Part shown: piece by piece, positions 25,923-34,116 of the stretch
Layout of the letters: each line of letters opens with the position of its first letter
Numbering within the stretch: position 1 is the stretch's first letter
Position numbers and translations under genes: made by a program
Origin: Halonotius pteroides
Lineage (GTDB): Archaea; Halobacteriota; Halobacteria; Halobacteriales; Haloferacaceae
Reading direction: 5' to 3'
NCBI RefSeq assembly: GCF_003605635.1
Contig: NZ_QMDW01000012.1
Span: 1 to 64,000, forward strand
DNA length: 64,000 bases
Notes under the pieces: generated by a model
Database searches by the model: none
Told to the model about the DNA's origin: nothing
What the model saw: the letters and a program-made list of their open reading frames with translations, nothing else

Positions 25923-26226
25923 GGTTTGAACCTCGGTACCATTGTTGCTCCGACCATGGCAGTGGCCAGCCACTGTGCGATCGACCGTGGATAAGAGTTC
26001 CCGATCATTCGTCGTGCGATGCCACCAGCGCCGGAGGCGTTCTGGTAGCTCTACATTTTGCCGGCCGGAATATAAATACTTCGGTGAAAGAGACCCTGCA
26101 AAGAGCTACCATACCGCCCGAATTCGGCGTATGTGGCTCGTTCACATGACTCCTCAGAGTATAAAAACCATCCCAAGCGGGAATCGATTTCACAGAACTG
26201 ATCGTAGACTAACAGCGACGTTGCCG
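25923..26226. other. Intergenic region upstream of the coiled-coil gene
   Basis: About 300 bp without a gene. Read leftward, TATTTATATTCC (complement of 26069-26080) is a good archaeal TATA box, giving a leader of roughly 120 nt for the coiled-coil gene, unusually long for a haloarchaeon. It may contain regulatory structure, but I found no strong hairpin. Confidence 0.4.
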
Positions 26227-26802
26227 CTACTCCAACATCGAGAGCGCGGCATCGGTATCGCCGTCGAACTCGGCAAGCAACTCCCGGGCCGTCGTACGAA
26301 CCGCCGACCGAACCGGAACATGTACCATTCCCTCGCCGGGTTGGCCATAGACAACGCTGGCCCCGTCGGGTGAGGCGAGGATCGCCGGCAACGCGACCAG
26401 ATCCTCCTCGCCGTCGACGCTGATCGTGACTGGACGCTCGGCACTCGTCGCCGCCTCACGAAGCGTCGTCAACAACGGTTCCGAAAGCGTCGCCGGCGGG
26501 TTTGTGACCGATAGTCGGCGACCCGCAAGATCAGCCAGTGTCGCTTCGACGGCTGGATCGACAGGCTTGCGCTCGGTTCGGCCGTCGACAACGGCGATAT
26601 CCGGCTGGCGGCCGGCATCGGCGAGCGTCGCGGTCACCACGTCGCCGACGGTCAGCAGCCGTGCCGGGGGCGACGACGCGTCTGTCGTGGCTGTTGTGTC
26701 GGCATGCTCGTCGACGGCTGCCAACAGGGCGTCGGGAGCGGTGTAGATCTCACCAAGGGGCTCTTTCAGCTCGCCGCGGAGCGTCTCGGGGAGCTCAAGC
26801 AC
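26227..26802 (-). CDS. GTP-dependent dephospho-CoA kinase (DUF359)
   Basis: A 191-residue DUF359 protein. In archaea this family phosphorylates dephospho-CoA with GTP in the last step of CoA synthesis. Visible family features are LLTVGDVVTATL (about 49-60), IAVVDGRTER, VTNPPATLS and VSVDGEEDLVALPAIL-type strands with acidic residues (actual text TISVDGEEDLVALPA). It is the last gene of the leftward cluster aIF2-gamma, PIN, rpo7, spt4, DUF359, an order seen in many archaea, with a 1-bp gap to spt4. Confidence 0.88.
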   Translation of the reverse strand: MLELPETLRGELKEPLGEIYTAPDALLAAVDEHADTTATTDASSPPARLLTVGDVVTATLADAGRQPDIAVVDGRTERKPVDPAVEATLADLAGRRLSVTNPPATLSEPLLTTLREAATSAERPVTISVDGEEDLVALPAILASPDGASVVYGQPGEGMVHVPVRSAVRTTARELLAEFDGDTDAALSMLE

Positions 26803-26803
26803 A

Positions 26804-27001
26804 CTACCGAACCTTCAGGGCGTAGCTGCCGGCGTCGCCGACGTTCATCTCGGTGGCGATCTCGCTTTCTTCGGGGTGGGAGACGATGACGTAGCCGGCC
26901 CAGTCCTCGGTCAGACTGGAAGACCCGCAGTTTTCACAGGTTTGGCTGTCGGCCTCGTTGACAAAGTGACACTCCCGACAGGCCAGCCGGTCGGCCGCCA
27001 T
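26804..27001 (-). CDS. spt4: Transcription elongation factor Spt4 (RNA polymerase subunit E'')
   Basis: A 65-residue zinc-ribbon protein (CRECHF and CENCGS pairs) with the typical core WAGYVIVSHPEESEIATEM. Spt4 partners Spt5 on RNA polymerase to promote processive transcription. It begins directly at the end of rpo7 (no gap), in the conserved rpo7-spt4 order. Confidence 0.95.
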   Translation of the reverse strand: MAADRLACRECHFVNEADSQTCENCGSSSLTEDWAGYVIVSHPEESEIATEMNVGDAGSYALKVR

Positions 27002-27580
27002 TTAGGCACCCTCCGCCGCCGCGTCCTGCTCGCGCCGTTTGCGGGCCTGCTCCAGCCACTCGTGTTTGCCCAAGCCGGGCTGTTTGGCCGTCAGGCCGAT
27101 CTTCGAGTCCCGCGGGTTGCGCTCGTCGATACTCTTCGTGACGATCCGCGTGCGTACCGCGTCGTCGACGCCAAGAGAGTCGGTCGACTCCGTCGAGGCC
27201 AACTGTTGGTTTTCGGCGTCGTGGGCGAGATACTCATCGGAGATCTGGGAGACGTGGAGCAGCCCATCGACCGGGCCGATCCCGACGAAGGCACCGAACT
27301 CGACGACCTCAACGACGGTGCCGTCGGTGACCTCCTGCATCGAGGGATCGAACGTGATGGCGTCGAACTCCGCCTCGTAGTAGACGCCGGGGCGGTTCGG
27401 CAACACGGTGCCCTCACCGATCTCGTGGACACCGATGACGCTGACGACGCTGCCGACATCCTCGTCCATGCGTCCCTCTAATTTCTCCTGCAGCAGGCGT
27501 TTGACACGCTGTGGCGACACATCCGCCAGCTGTTCCGGCGGCACTTCGACCGTATCTTTGAGTCGTACCCGTTTGTACAT
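27002..27580 (-). CDS. rpo7: DNA-directed RNA polymerase subunit Rpo7 (E')
   Basis: A 192-residue Rpo7: N-terminal RNP-like domain (MYKRVRLKDTVEVPP) and a C-terminal S1 domain (about 82-165; VVEVVEFGAFVGIGPVDGLLHVSQISDEY). It forms the stalk with Rpo4 and binds emerging RNA. The start ATG at 27580 gives the standard N-terminus; a frame that continues upstream runs into the PIN gene and is rejected. The tail past residue 170 is basic, then Ala-rich. Confidence 0.95.
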   Translation of the reverse strand: MYKRVRLKDTVEVPPEQLADVSPQRVKRLLQEKLEGRMDEDVGSVVSVIGVHEIGEGTVLPNRPGVYYEAEFDAITFDPSMQEVTDGTVVEVVEFGAFVGIGPVDGLLHVSQISDEYLAHDAENQQLASTESTDSLGVDDAVRTRIVTKSIDERNPRDSKIGLTAKQPGLGKHEWLEQARKRREQDAAAEGA

Positions 27581-27581
27581 A

Positions 27582-27965
27582 TTATGGTGATCGTATCCCG
27601 AGGGTGGTTTCGCCCTGTCTGCTGACAACGTGAACGCCGTGGGATCGGAGGCGATCACGCAGTGGGGCGTCGTTCGTGACGACGTAATCGAGTTCGCCGT
27701 CGGTGGCTAGCTCAACGATTGCGTCGTCAGCATATGAGGCGTTCGTTTCGACGACACGACACCGACCGGCAAGATCTTTTCCCACACTGGCGGCGGTCGC
27801 GGCCGCGCTGTGGCCGTCGGCGAGCGAATCAAGCTCCGCAATTACCGCCGAGGGGACAACCAACTCGGCGGCGGGGCCGAACAGCCGGTTGAGTTCGTCG
27901 AACACACGGATATCACATTCGACCGGCATCATGAGTGCGTTGGTATCCATCCCGACGACAACCAT
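27582..27965 (-). CDS. PIN-domain protein
   Basis: A 127-residue single PIN domain with the expected acidic residues: Asp near residue 6 (VVGMDTNALMMP), Glu in SAVIAELDSL, Asp in SYADDAIVELA and TNDAPLRDRL. PIN domains are metal-dependent ribonucleases. Its fixed position between aIF2-gamma and rpo7 points to a chromosomal RNA-processing role (Fcf1/Utp24-like) and not a toxin; no antitoxin gene is present. Gaps to both neighbours are 1 bp. Confidence 0.85.
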   Translation of the reverse strand: MVVVGMDTNALMMPVECDIRVFDELNRLFGPAAELVVPSAVIAELDSLADGHSAAATAASVGKDLAGRCRVVETNASYADDAIVELATDGELDYVVTNDAPLRDRLRSHGVHVVSRQGETTLGIRSP

Positions 27966-27966
27966 G

Positions 27967-29196
27967 CTACGCCCGCAGCGTGCCGATACCGATCAGCCGC
28001 CACCGCGCACCGACCCGGCGGTTGATGGCGATGGTCGCGCCGTCGCGGGCACAGACCGGGCGTTTCAGGTTGACCTCGCATTCGCCGTCTCTCGCGCTGG
28101 TCACCGCCCCAACCGTGGTTGCGGTGCCAACGGTCAACATTAGCGGTTCGCCCGTCGAAATGGTCTCAACTTCGTCGTTTTCGCCGACAACGCGGTCGAG
28201 CAGCTCCACGTCCATCTCGAAGCCGTTCCGCGTTGGGGGTAGCGTGCCGGGCTCGCCGGCGACCTGTCCACCGAGGGAGTCGCCCTTCGTAAGGCTCGGA
28301 TCAAGGCCGGTGCCGACGCCGATGAGGCCACCTGGCCCAACAGAATCGGGAGCACCGTCGCCGGCCTGCAGCGACCGGATCGTCGTCGTCAACGGCTGCC
28401 ACTCGGTTTGGCCGCCTTCCTCGACCTCGCGGCCGGGGCGGAGTTCGATCTCGTCGTCCGGGGTGAGTTCGCCGCTGACAAGGCTCCCGCCGACGACGCC
28501 GCCGGCGAGATCCTCCCAGGTCGTCCCCGGGCGGTTGATATCGAAACTCCGGGCAACGAACATCGCGGCGTTGTCGTCGTCGCTGCGAGCCGGCGTCGGG
28601 ATCGTCTCCTCGATCGCACCGATCAACACATCCAGATTCGTCTCCTGTTGGGCGCTGATCGGGACGATCGGGGCGTCCTCGGCGACCGTCCCCTCGACGA
28701 ACGCCTGGATCTGTTCGTAGTTCTCCATCGCCCGCTCGCGGTCGACGAGGTCGAGCTTGTTCTGGGCGATAACGATGTTGTCGATGCCAATGATGTCCAG
28801 CGCCATCAGATGTTCCTCGGTTTGGGCCTGTGGCACGTCCTCGGTCGCCGAGACGACAAGCACCGCGCCATCCATCAGCGACGCGCCGGCGAGCATCGTC
28901 GCCATCAACGTCTCGTGGCCGGGCGCGTCGACAAACGAGACGGTTCGTAGCGGCTCGCTGGCCTCGCCGTCGGGACACTCTTCGTCGACAGTGTAACAGT
29001 CCGGTTCATCGACGCCAGGGCATGTCCGGAACGTCGTATCCGCGTAGCCGAGTCGAATCGAGATACCGCGTTTCATCTCCTCGGAGTGCTGGTCGGTCCA
29101 CGAACCGCTCAGGGCTTCGACGAGCGTCGTCTTCCCGTGGTCGACGTGGCCGACGAGTCCGATGTTCACCTCCGGTTGTGTAGTCTCTTGTGTCAC
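27967..29196 (-). CDS. eif2g: Translation initiation factor aIF2 subunit gamma
   Basis: A 409-residue GTPase that delivers initiator tRNA to the ribosome. It has G1 [11 protein letters not shown]3 DAPGH, G4 NKLD and a zinc-knuckle-like cysteine cluster between ([16 protein letters not shown]). Two beta-barrel domains follow. The start is GTG at 29196: it gives the family N-terminus and has a strong Shine-Dalgarno GAGGAGGTC at 29201-29209, exceptional in this window where most leaders are short. It heads the leftward cluster. Confidence 0.95.
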   Translation of the reverse strand: MTQETTQPEVNIGLVGHVDHGKTTLVEALSGSWTDQHSEEMKRGISIRLGYADTTFRTCPGVDEPDCYTVDEECPDGEASEPLRTVSFVDAPGHETLMATMLAGASLMDGAVLVVSATEDVPQAQTEEHLMALDIIGIDNIVIAQNKLDLVDRERAMENYEQIQAFVEGTVAEDAPIVPISAQQETNLDVLIGAIEETIPTPARSDDDNAAMFVARSFDINRPGTTWEDLAGGVVGGSLVSGELTPDDEIELRPGREVEEGGQTEWQPLTTTIRSLQAGDGAPDSVGPGGLIGVGTGLDPSLTKGDSLGGQVAGEPGTLPPTRNGFEMDVELLDRVVGENDEVETISTGEPLMLTVGTATTVGAVTSARDGECEVNLKRPVCARDGATIAINRRVGARWRLIGIGTLRA

Positions 29197-29200
29197 TATT

Positions 29201-29209
29201 GACCTCCTC
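29201..29209 (-). promoter_or_regulatory. Strong ribosome binding site that sets the aIF2-gamma start
   Basis: On the minus strand the sequence GAGGAGGTC is followed by four bases and then GTG. It supports the GTG at 29196 over any upstream start. Confidence 0.75.
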
Positions 29210-29273
29210 AGCGTAGTTCTATCAAAAGTTCGCCCTGAACGACTGATAAAGGTGCTGTTCTGGGTACGTCCCG

Positions 29274-29720
29274 TCACCCCATCTCGTCGTCGGTCGCCTC
29301 AAACGCCGGTCGGTACTGCTCGCCAAAGGCTCGCCGTCGTGCCGTCGCTGCGGCCGCCTCGGGTTCGTTCTGATATGTCGCCGCGATAACCGTCTCGGCG
29401 AACGGAGCCGGGTGCCAGACGATCGCGTCGGCATCATCGCCGCCGAGTATCTCGATGCTGTAGTCAGGATGGTCATCACACCACGCCTCGAAGGCCGCGC
29501 GATCGCCATGGTGGACTTCCAGTAAGGAGGCAAACAGCGCGTCGCGGGCGGTTTCGATCACCTCGCTTGTGACACGATCGTCATACGTTTCGGGCCCAAA
29601 ATCCATTGCCTTCGCCGTCTCCTTGACAACGATCTGGGCGGTCGAGCCCAGCGAGTCGTACGCGTTTTTTGCCACAGCAACCGTCTCGGGTGCGTAGACG
29701 CCATCGGTCTCCATACCCAT
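29274..29720 (-). CDS. DUF5809 family protein
   Basis: A 148-residue haloarchaeal protein of the DUF5809 type: [20 protein letters not shown], then [23 protein letters not shown] and [15 protein letters not shown]. The middle is largely helical and the tail charged. Function is unknown. It follows the DUF5810 gene on the same strand by 17 bp, a pairing common in haloarchaea. Confidence 0.78.
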   Translation of the reverse strand: MGMETDGVYAPETVAVAKNAYDSLGSTAQIVVKETAKAMDFGPETYDDRVTSEVIETARDALFASLLEVHHGDRAAFEAWCDDHPDYSIEILGGDDADAIVWHPAPFAETVIAATYQNEPEAAAATARRRAFGEQYRPAFEATDDEMG

Positions 29721-29737
29721 ATGAAACCCCTGCCGCG

Positions 29738-30124
29738 TTAGGACTCTTGTTGTTTGTCGTCACGCTGCATCTCTCGGGTGAGCTCGCGGGCCTCCTCGAT
29801 GATCGCCTGGGCATCGGCGTCGAGGGTCGTGTCGGCGGCGTTGTGTCCCGACGGCTCGCTGTCGATCCCATTCGGCAGGCCACTCGCAGGTTCTGGCTCG
29901 TGGTGGCTGTGTTCGCCGATATGCTCGTGGTCGTCAGTCTCGTCGGCGTGGTCGACAACGCACTCGCCAAGTTCGCCACGCGAAAGCGCGTCCCAGTCGG
30001 CGACAGTCTCGTCTAACCACGCCTCGTGGTCGCCGCCGTGGAGGATCGCGCTGACCGCGAGATGGTCGGCTAACGGCTCGCTACCGCCGAACGGGGATTC
30101 ACAGACCGGACACAGATAGCTCAT
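29738..30124 (-). CDS. DUF5810 zinc-finger-like protein
   Basis: A 128-residue protein starting with a C2H2-like metal site (YLCPVCESPFGGSEPLADHLAVSAILHGG), followed by WLDETVADWDALSRGELG and a His/Glu/Asp-rich low-complexity segment. The tail is helical. It matches the haloarchaeal DUF5810 family, always near DUF5809. Role unknown; metal binding is likely from the cysteines and histidines. Confidence 0.78.
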   Translation of the reverse strand: MSYLCPVCESPFGGSEPLADHLAVSAILHGGDHEAWLDETVADWDALSRGELGECVVDHADETDDHEHIGEHSHHEPEPASGLPNGIDSEPSGHNAADTTLDADAQAIIEEARELTREMQRDDKQQES

Positions 30125-30208
30125 AGAGCAGGTAGCACCGACAGCGGCAAAACAGCACTGCTCGGTTGGGCTGCTGCACGGCGACCCACGCGCAACGACC
30201 CGACTGTG

Positions 30209-30706
30209 CTACTCTGTATCAAAAATATGGGTTTGCTCCGGCTGTTTCGCCATCACGATAGCGTCCTCACCGTCGTCGTAATACCCCGAGAGGCGGGTGA
30301 CCGGCTCAAAGCCCTCCGACCGGTAGAGCCTCCGGGCGCGGCTGTTGTGTTTGCGGACTTCGAGTTTGATCCGGCCGACGCCCTCGACGGTCAGCCCCAA
30401 AACCGCCCGCTGGAGCAGGCGACGACCGATCCCGTTGCCCTGTGCCGTCGGGTGGACGGCAAGATCCTTGATATGGCCGAGATCACGGCCGTAGGTCGGC
30501 GTCACGTCGGCGACGATGAAGCCGGCAATCGAGCCGTTGGCTGCGGCGATCAAGAAGTTTGGCTCCGCGAGAAAGCCCTCAAAGGCAGGGTAGGGCCACG
30601 GCTGCTCGAAGACCTGCGTTTCGATCCGGTAGATCGACAGCAGGTCGGCGCGGGTGGCCTCCCGTATCAGCGGGCTGTCCTCATCGGGGGTGATCGATGT
30701 CGCCAC
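30209..30706 (-). CDS. rimI: Ribosomal-protein-alanine N-acetyltransferase RimI-like
   Basis: A 165-residue GNAT acetyltransferase. The acetyl-CoA site is LAVHPTAQGNGIGRRLLQ (about 92-109), followed by KLEVRKHNSRARRLYRSEGF and the conserved GYYDDGEDAIVM, which is typical of archaeal RimI/Ard1 N-terminal acetyltransferases. No ATG is in frame; I propose the GTG at 30706 (VATSITPDEDSPL). A TATA-like stretch lies just upstream (complement of TACAAAAG-type sequence near 30733). Confidence 0.85.
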   Translation of the reverse strand: MATSITPDEDSPLIREATRADLLSIYRIETQVFEQPWPYPAFEGFLAEPNFLIAAANGSIAGFIVADVTPTYGRDLGHIKDLAVHPTAQGNGIGRRLLQRAVLGLTVEGVGRIKLEVRKHNSRARRLYRSEGFEPVTRLSGYYDDGEDAIVMAKQPEQTHIFDTE

Positions 30707-30785
30707 GATACATGTGTACCTACCGGGCAGGATACAAAAGGACGCTGTCTCACCGGGCAGCACACGGGCGATCTGCGGTGGCGAT

Positions 30786-32765
30786 CTACCGGTCGTCGGC
30801 GTCAACGTACGCGGAGACAAGCTTCCGCTGGGCAGCCCGGAGATGTTGGTGGAAGGTCTGGCGGGTGATATCCATCGTGTCGGCGATCTCCGCGCCGTCG
30901 ACCGGTCGTGGCCACTCGAAGTAGCCGTTAAGCACCGCCGCCTCAAGGGCCTCCTGCTGGCGGTCGGTGAGTTGCTCGTCGATCTCGGCGGTAAACTCGT
31001 TGAGCCTGCGGTCACGGCGGTCACGCTGGGTGCGCGCCCGCAGATCAACCTCTTCGTAGGCGTTGGCAAGCACCTCAAGCAGCGACCGCACATTTCGTTC
31101 CGGTGGGGTCTCGACGGTCAAAACCGCGCCATCGGTGGTCGCCGTGATGCCGGTGATGACCGCGCCGTGGTCGGCCAACAGCTCCGCAGGAACGGTGGTC
31201 TCAACGGTTGCCGCCACCGTCCGCTCCGTGTCGGTCGCCGAGACCGTGCGGGCGTCGCTCACGAACGAGAGCGATTCCAACTCCGTTGTTGGAGCGTCAC
31301 AGGACTCAACGGCGAGATACCACTCACAGCGGCCGTCGCTGGCACGGGTCGTCCCGACGCGTTCGACCGGTGTCCCAAGCGTCTCGGCGATCTGTGACAG
31401 CGGGAACGTTCGATCACGGATATCGATCTGGAGCTCGGTGACCTGATCGGTCGTGAGCACCCGGGTCGTTTCGACGGCGTGGATCCCGTTGGCGATCATC
31501 TTGGCGAGGGAGGTGAGGATGGGCTGTTCTCTGTCGTCAAGGAGTGCCGCATCGTCCGCGTAGACGCCGAGCAGTCCGAACCGACGATCACGGTAACACA
31601 ACGGGATGACAAGCAGGCACTCGGCGGCGACTGTCTCAGGGGCGAGTTCGCCATCGGCACAGCCGGAACACCGCCGCGGCTCATTGGTCTCGGTGGCGGT
31701 CTGAATCGGGGCTGCCAGCTCCGAGACCGACACCGACGAGGGGAGCGAACAGTCGCTGCTGGCGGTAATCCGAAAGTCCTCGTCGTCAACACAGCCGATC
31801 CAGCCGGCGGTATAGCCCGGCTCAGCGGCGACAGCCTCACAGACGCGGTGTTCGATCACCTCACGGTCGGTCGCGTCCAACAACACAGCCGAGACCTCAC
31901 GGAGCAGCCCGTCGACCCGGTCAAGAAGCCGGCGGAGCATCCGGCGGTGCTGGCTGAGCTTGTCGGCGCGGTCGGCGGCGATTTCGGTGGCCTCCCGGCG
32001 GTCGGTCACATCGATCTGAAAGCCGACGTAGTGGGTGAGCTCGCCGTTTTCGTCGTGGATCGGCGCGATCGTCAGCTCGTTCCAAAACGGGGTGCCATCC
32101 TTCCGGTAGTTCCGCACCTCGACGGTTGTCGGTTCCTCGTTGTCAATCGCCGACGCAAGCTGTGCCTTGGTCTCCGGATCGGTGCCAAGCCCCTGGAGCA
32201 GCCGTGGGTTTCGACCGAGCATCTCCTCGGCGTCGTAGCCGGTAAACTCACCCCAGGTGTCGTTGACGTAGACAAGCGGGTTGTCCGACAACGAGGGATC
32301 GGTCAGACTGACGCCGATCGGCGCGGCCTCGATCGCGCGCTGTAGCTCTGTGGCGTCGGGTTCGTGGTTGGTAACATCCGGTTGCGGTGTCGATCCCCTG
32401 TCGTCGACAGCAGTTGACGGCAACACGGCGAGCAGCCGCTCGGTCGTATCCGCGCCGTTGTTGTGGACGTATCTATCGATATCAGCCTCAAACGACAGCG
32501 GGAGTTCGTCCTTGTCGAGATGAGTGACCAAGATGAACGGCAGGTCAGGATCAAGCTGTCGGACAGCCGAACGCAACGCGAGGCCGTCGTCGCCAGGGAG
32601 GGTGTACTCGCTGACCAGACAGTCGATGGCCGTCGTGCCGAGCATCCCCAGCGCGGCTGTGGCGGTGTCAGCGGTCTGTACCGCACAGCCGGCGGCCGCA
32701 AGCGCGTCGGTCAGCCGATTGGTGGTATCGGATGCGGAGACCACCAGCACACGCGGGGCAGGCAT
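30786..32765 (-). CDS. Bat-like regulator: receiver, PAS, GAF and HTH-10
   Basis: A 659-residue multidomain regulator. Order: a receiver-like domain (1-115; lacks a clean phospho-acceptor context, with CLVSEYTLPGDDG), PAS with PAC (about 140-265; GRNPRLLQGLGTDPETKAQL, typical of flavin-type PAS but with RNPRLLQG in place of the LOV GRNCRFLQG cysteine), a GAF domain (290-440), the bacterioopsin-activator domain, and C-terminal HTH-10 (LTDRQQEALEAAVLNGYFEWPR, then TFHQHLRAAQRKL). Bat activates rhodopsin genes in Halobacterium. It is divergent from halorhodopsin with 158 bp between starts, so that gene is the likely target. Confidence 0.88.
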   Translation of the reverse strand: MPAPRVLVVSASDTTNRLTDALAAAGCAVQTADTATAALGMLGTTAIDCLVSEYTLPGDDGLALRSAVRQLDPDLPFILVTHLDKDELPLSFEADIDRYVHNNGADTTERLLAVLPSTAVDDRGSTPQPDVTNHEPDATELQRAIEAAPIGVSLTDPSLSDNPLVYVNDTWGEFTGYDAEEMLGRNPRLLQGLGTDPETKAQLASAIDNEEPTTVEVRNYRKDGTPFWNELTIAPIHDENGELTHYVGFQIDVTDRREATEIAADRADKLSQHRRMLRRLLDRVDGLLREVSAVLLDATDREVIEHRVCEAVAAEPGYTAGWIGCVDDEDFRITASSDCSLPSSVSVSELAAPIQTATETNEPRRCSGCADGELAPETVAAECLLVIPLCYRDRRFGLLGVYADDAALLDDREQPILTSLAKMIANGIHAVETTRVLTTDQVTELQIDIRDRTFPLSQIAETLGTPVERVGTTRASDGRCEWYLAVESCDAPTTELESLSFVSDARTVSATDTERTVAATVETTVPAELLADHGAVITGITATTDGAVLTVETPPERNVRSLLEVLANAYEEVDLRARTQRDRRDRRLNEFTAEIDEQLTDRQQEALEAAVLNGYFEWPRPVDGAEIADTMDITRQTFHQHLRAAQRKLVSAYVDADDR

Positions 32766-32923
32766 ACTCGCCGGTTTGTATCGGACACCTAAAAGCTACC
32801 CCGATTCGGTGACAACGACGCTGCCACCGTGTGCGTCATGCTGTCGTCGTGTCAATTCATTCACAGTAGTTACGGAATATCCAATCAATTTTAGTGGTTA
32901 CCGGCCAAATAGACAGATGGATT

Positions 32924-33754
32924 ATGACAGCACTCACAGCAGCCACACCAGCGGTCGCACTGACGAGCGATCTCACACAATCGGAGCTGTTCACACAGAT
33001 CGCGGGTAACACATCGCTGTCGGCCTCATTTTGGATCAATATCGCCCTGGCTGGGTTTGCGATCCTCCTGTTTGTGTATATGGGGCGGAACGTTTCGGAT
33101 TCGCGTGCCCAACTGATCTTCGTGGCGACAATGATGGTACCGCTTGTTTCGATTTCGAGCTATACCGGGCTCGTGTCGGGACTGTCAGTAGGGATGATTA
33201 GCGTTCCCTATCCGGGCGGCGGCTCAGAGGAGGTGCTCATCATGTGGGGTCGATACCTCACGTGGGCGCTGTCGACACCGATGATCCTCATCGCGCTTGG
33301 CCTACTGGCGGGCACCAACCTGACAAAGCTGTTCACCGTTGTTGTGATGGATATCGGCATGTGTGTCACCGGGCTCGCCGCCGCGTTGACCACATCCTCA
33401 CTCCTACTGCGCTGGTTTTGGTATCTCCTCAGCTGTGCGTTCTTCGTGGCCGTCATCTATATTCTCCTTGTGGAGTGGCCCACGGACGCACGTGAGGCCG
33501 GCACCGCGGAGATCTTTAGCACGCTAAAAACGCTGACCGTAACCCTGTGGCTTGGCTACCCGATCTTTTGGGCACTCGGCTCTGAGGGGCTGGCTATTCT
33601 CACGACGACACAGACATCGTGGGCCTACAGCCTGCTCGATGTCGGCGCGAAGTACATCTTCGCGTTCCTGCTGCTGCGGTGGGTTGTTGCAAACCAGAAC
33701 GTGGTCGGGAATATCGCCGGCGGCTCACTCGGTTCGGTCTCGTCGGCTGACTAA
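32924..33754 (+). CDS. hop: Halorhodopsin, light-driven chloride pump
   Basis: A 276-residue seven-helix retinal protein closely resembling known halorhodopsins (RYLTWALSTPMILIALGLL, IGMCVTGLAAALTTSS, RWFWYLLSCAFF). Helix C has Thr113, Ser117 and Ala124 at the positions of the proton-pump Asp85, Thr89 and Asp96, the TSA signature of chloride pumps; the retinal Schiff-base lysine is Lys243 (DVGAKYIFAF). It moves chloride into the cell. The ATG at 32924 is preferred over an upstream GTG. A weak TTTTAGTGG box lies about 30 bp upstream. Its retinal can come from blh at 49254. Confidence 0.96.
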   Translation: MTALTAATPAVALTSDLTQSELFTQIAGNTSLSASFWINIALAGFAILLFVYMGRNVSDSRAQLIFVATMMVPLVSISSYTGLVSGLSVGMISVPYPGGGSEEVLIMWGRYLTWALSTPMILIALGLLAGTNLTKLFTVVVMDIGMCVTGLAAALTTSSLLLRWFWYLLSCAFFVAVIYILLVEWPTDAREAGTAEIFSTLKTLTVTLWLGYPIFWALGSEGLAILTTTQTSWAYSLLDVGAKYIFAFLLLRWVVANQNVVGNIAGGSLGSVSSAD

Positions 33755-34116
33755 CAGCAGGCGTCGTGTCATACCCGGTTGCGGTTTCACATGTTACTCG
33801 TACGCGACTGAGCGAAATAGCGATAAGCGCGATGCGGTTGTTACTGGCCGGCATGCGAGATAACAATCCGTCCCAGTTGCTACCCACTCTCGGTTGGGTG
33901 GTGACGCCCCTCGCCGTGACCGCAGGAAGGGTTTGACCGCGGATACTCGTTGCCACGATCAAGCCGATCAGCAGCTGCACCCACAGGCGTAGCGAGAGGG
34001 TCGACATCCTCCAACCGTAGAGACGAAGCGCGTCCTGTCCGGACGTAACGACTAACAATACCACAGATAGTCGGACAATCGTAACACTAATCATAGCATG
34101 TAGTAACTATTGGTGT
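33755..34116. other. Intergenic region with possible gene remnant
   Basis: About 360 bp between hop and the ABC operon. On the minus strand, 34094 down to about 33800 is open and encodes two hydrophobic stretches (TIVRLSVVLLVVTSG and LRLWVQLLIGLIVATS), but the frame then runs antisense into hop. It might be the decayed start of a membrane-protein gene; I do not call it a gene. The end of the region is AT-rich and probably holds the ABC operon promoter. Confidence 0.35.

Noticed and set aside
24708-25994. A 428-codon plus-strand frame rich in Leu, Phe and Val
   Set aside because: It is the antisense shadow of the coiled-coil gene: Glu/Lys/Arg codons read backwards give Leu/Phe/Val.
27582-27965. 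PIN protein as a VapC toxin
   Set aside because: No VapB-like gene is next to it, and its place between aIF2-gamma and rpo7 is a conserved housekeeping arrangement.
30786-32765. The PAS domain of the Bat-like protein as a LOV photosensor
   Set aside because: The motif reads RNPRLLQG, without the cysteine that forms the flavin adduct.
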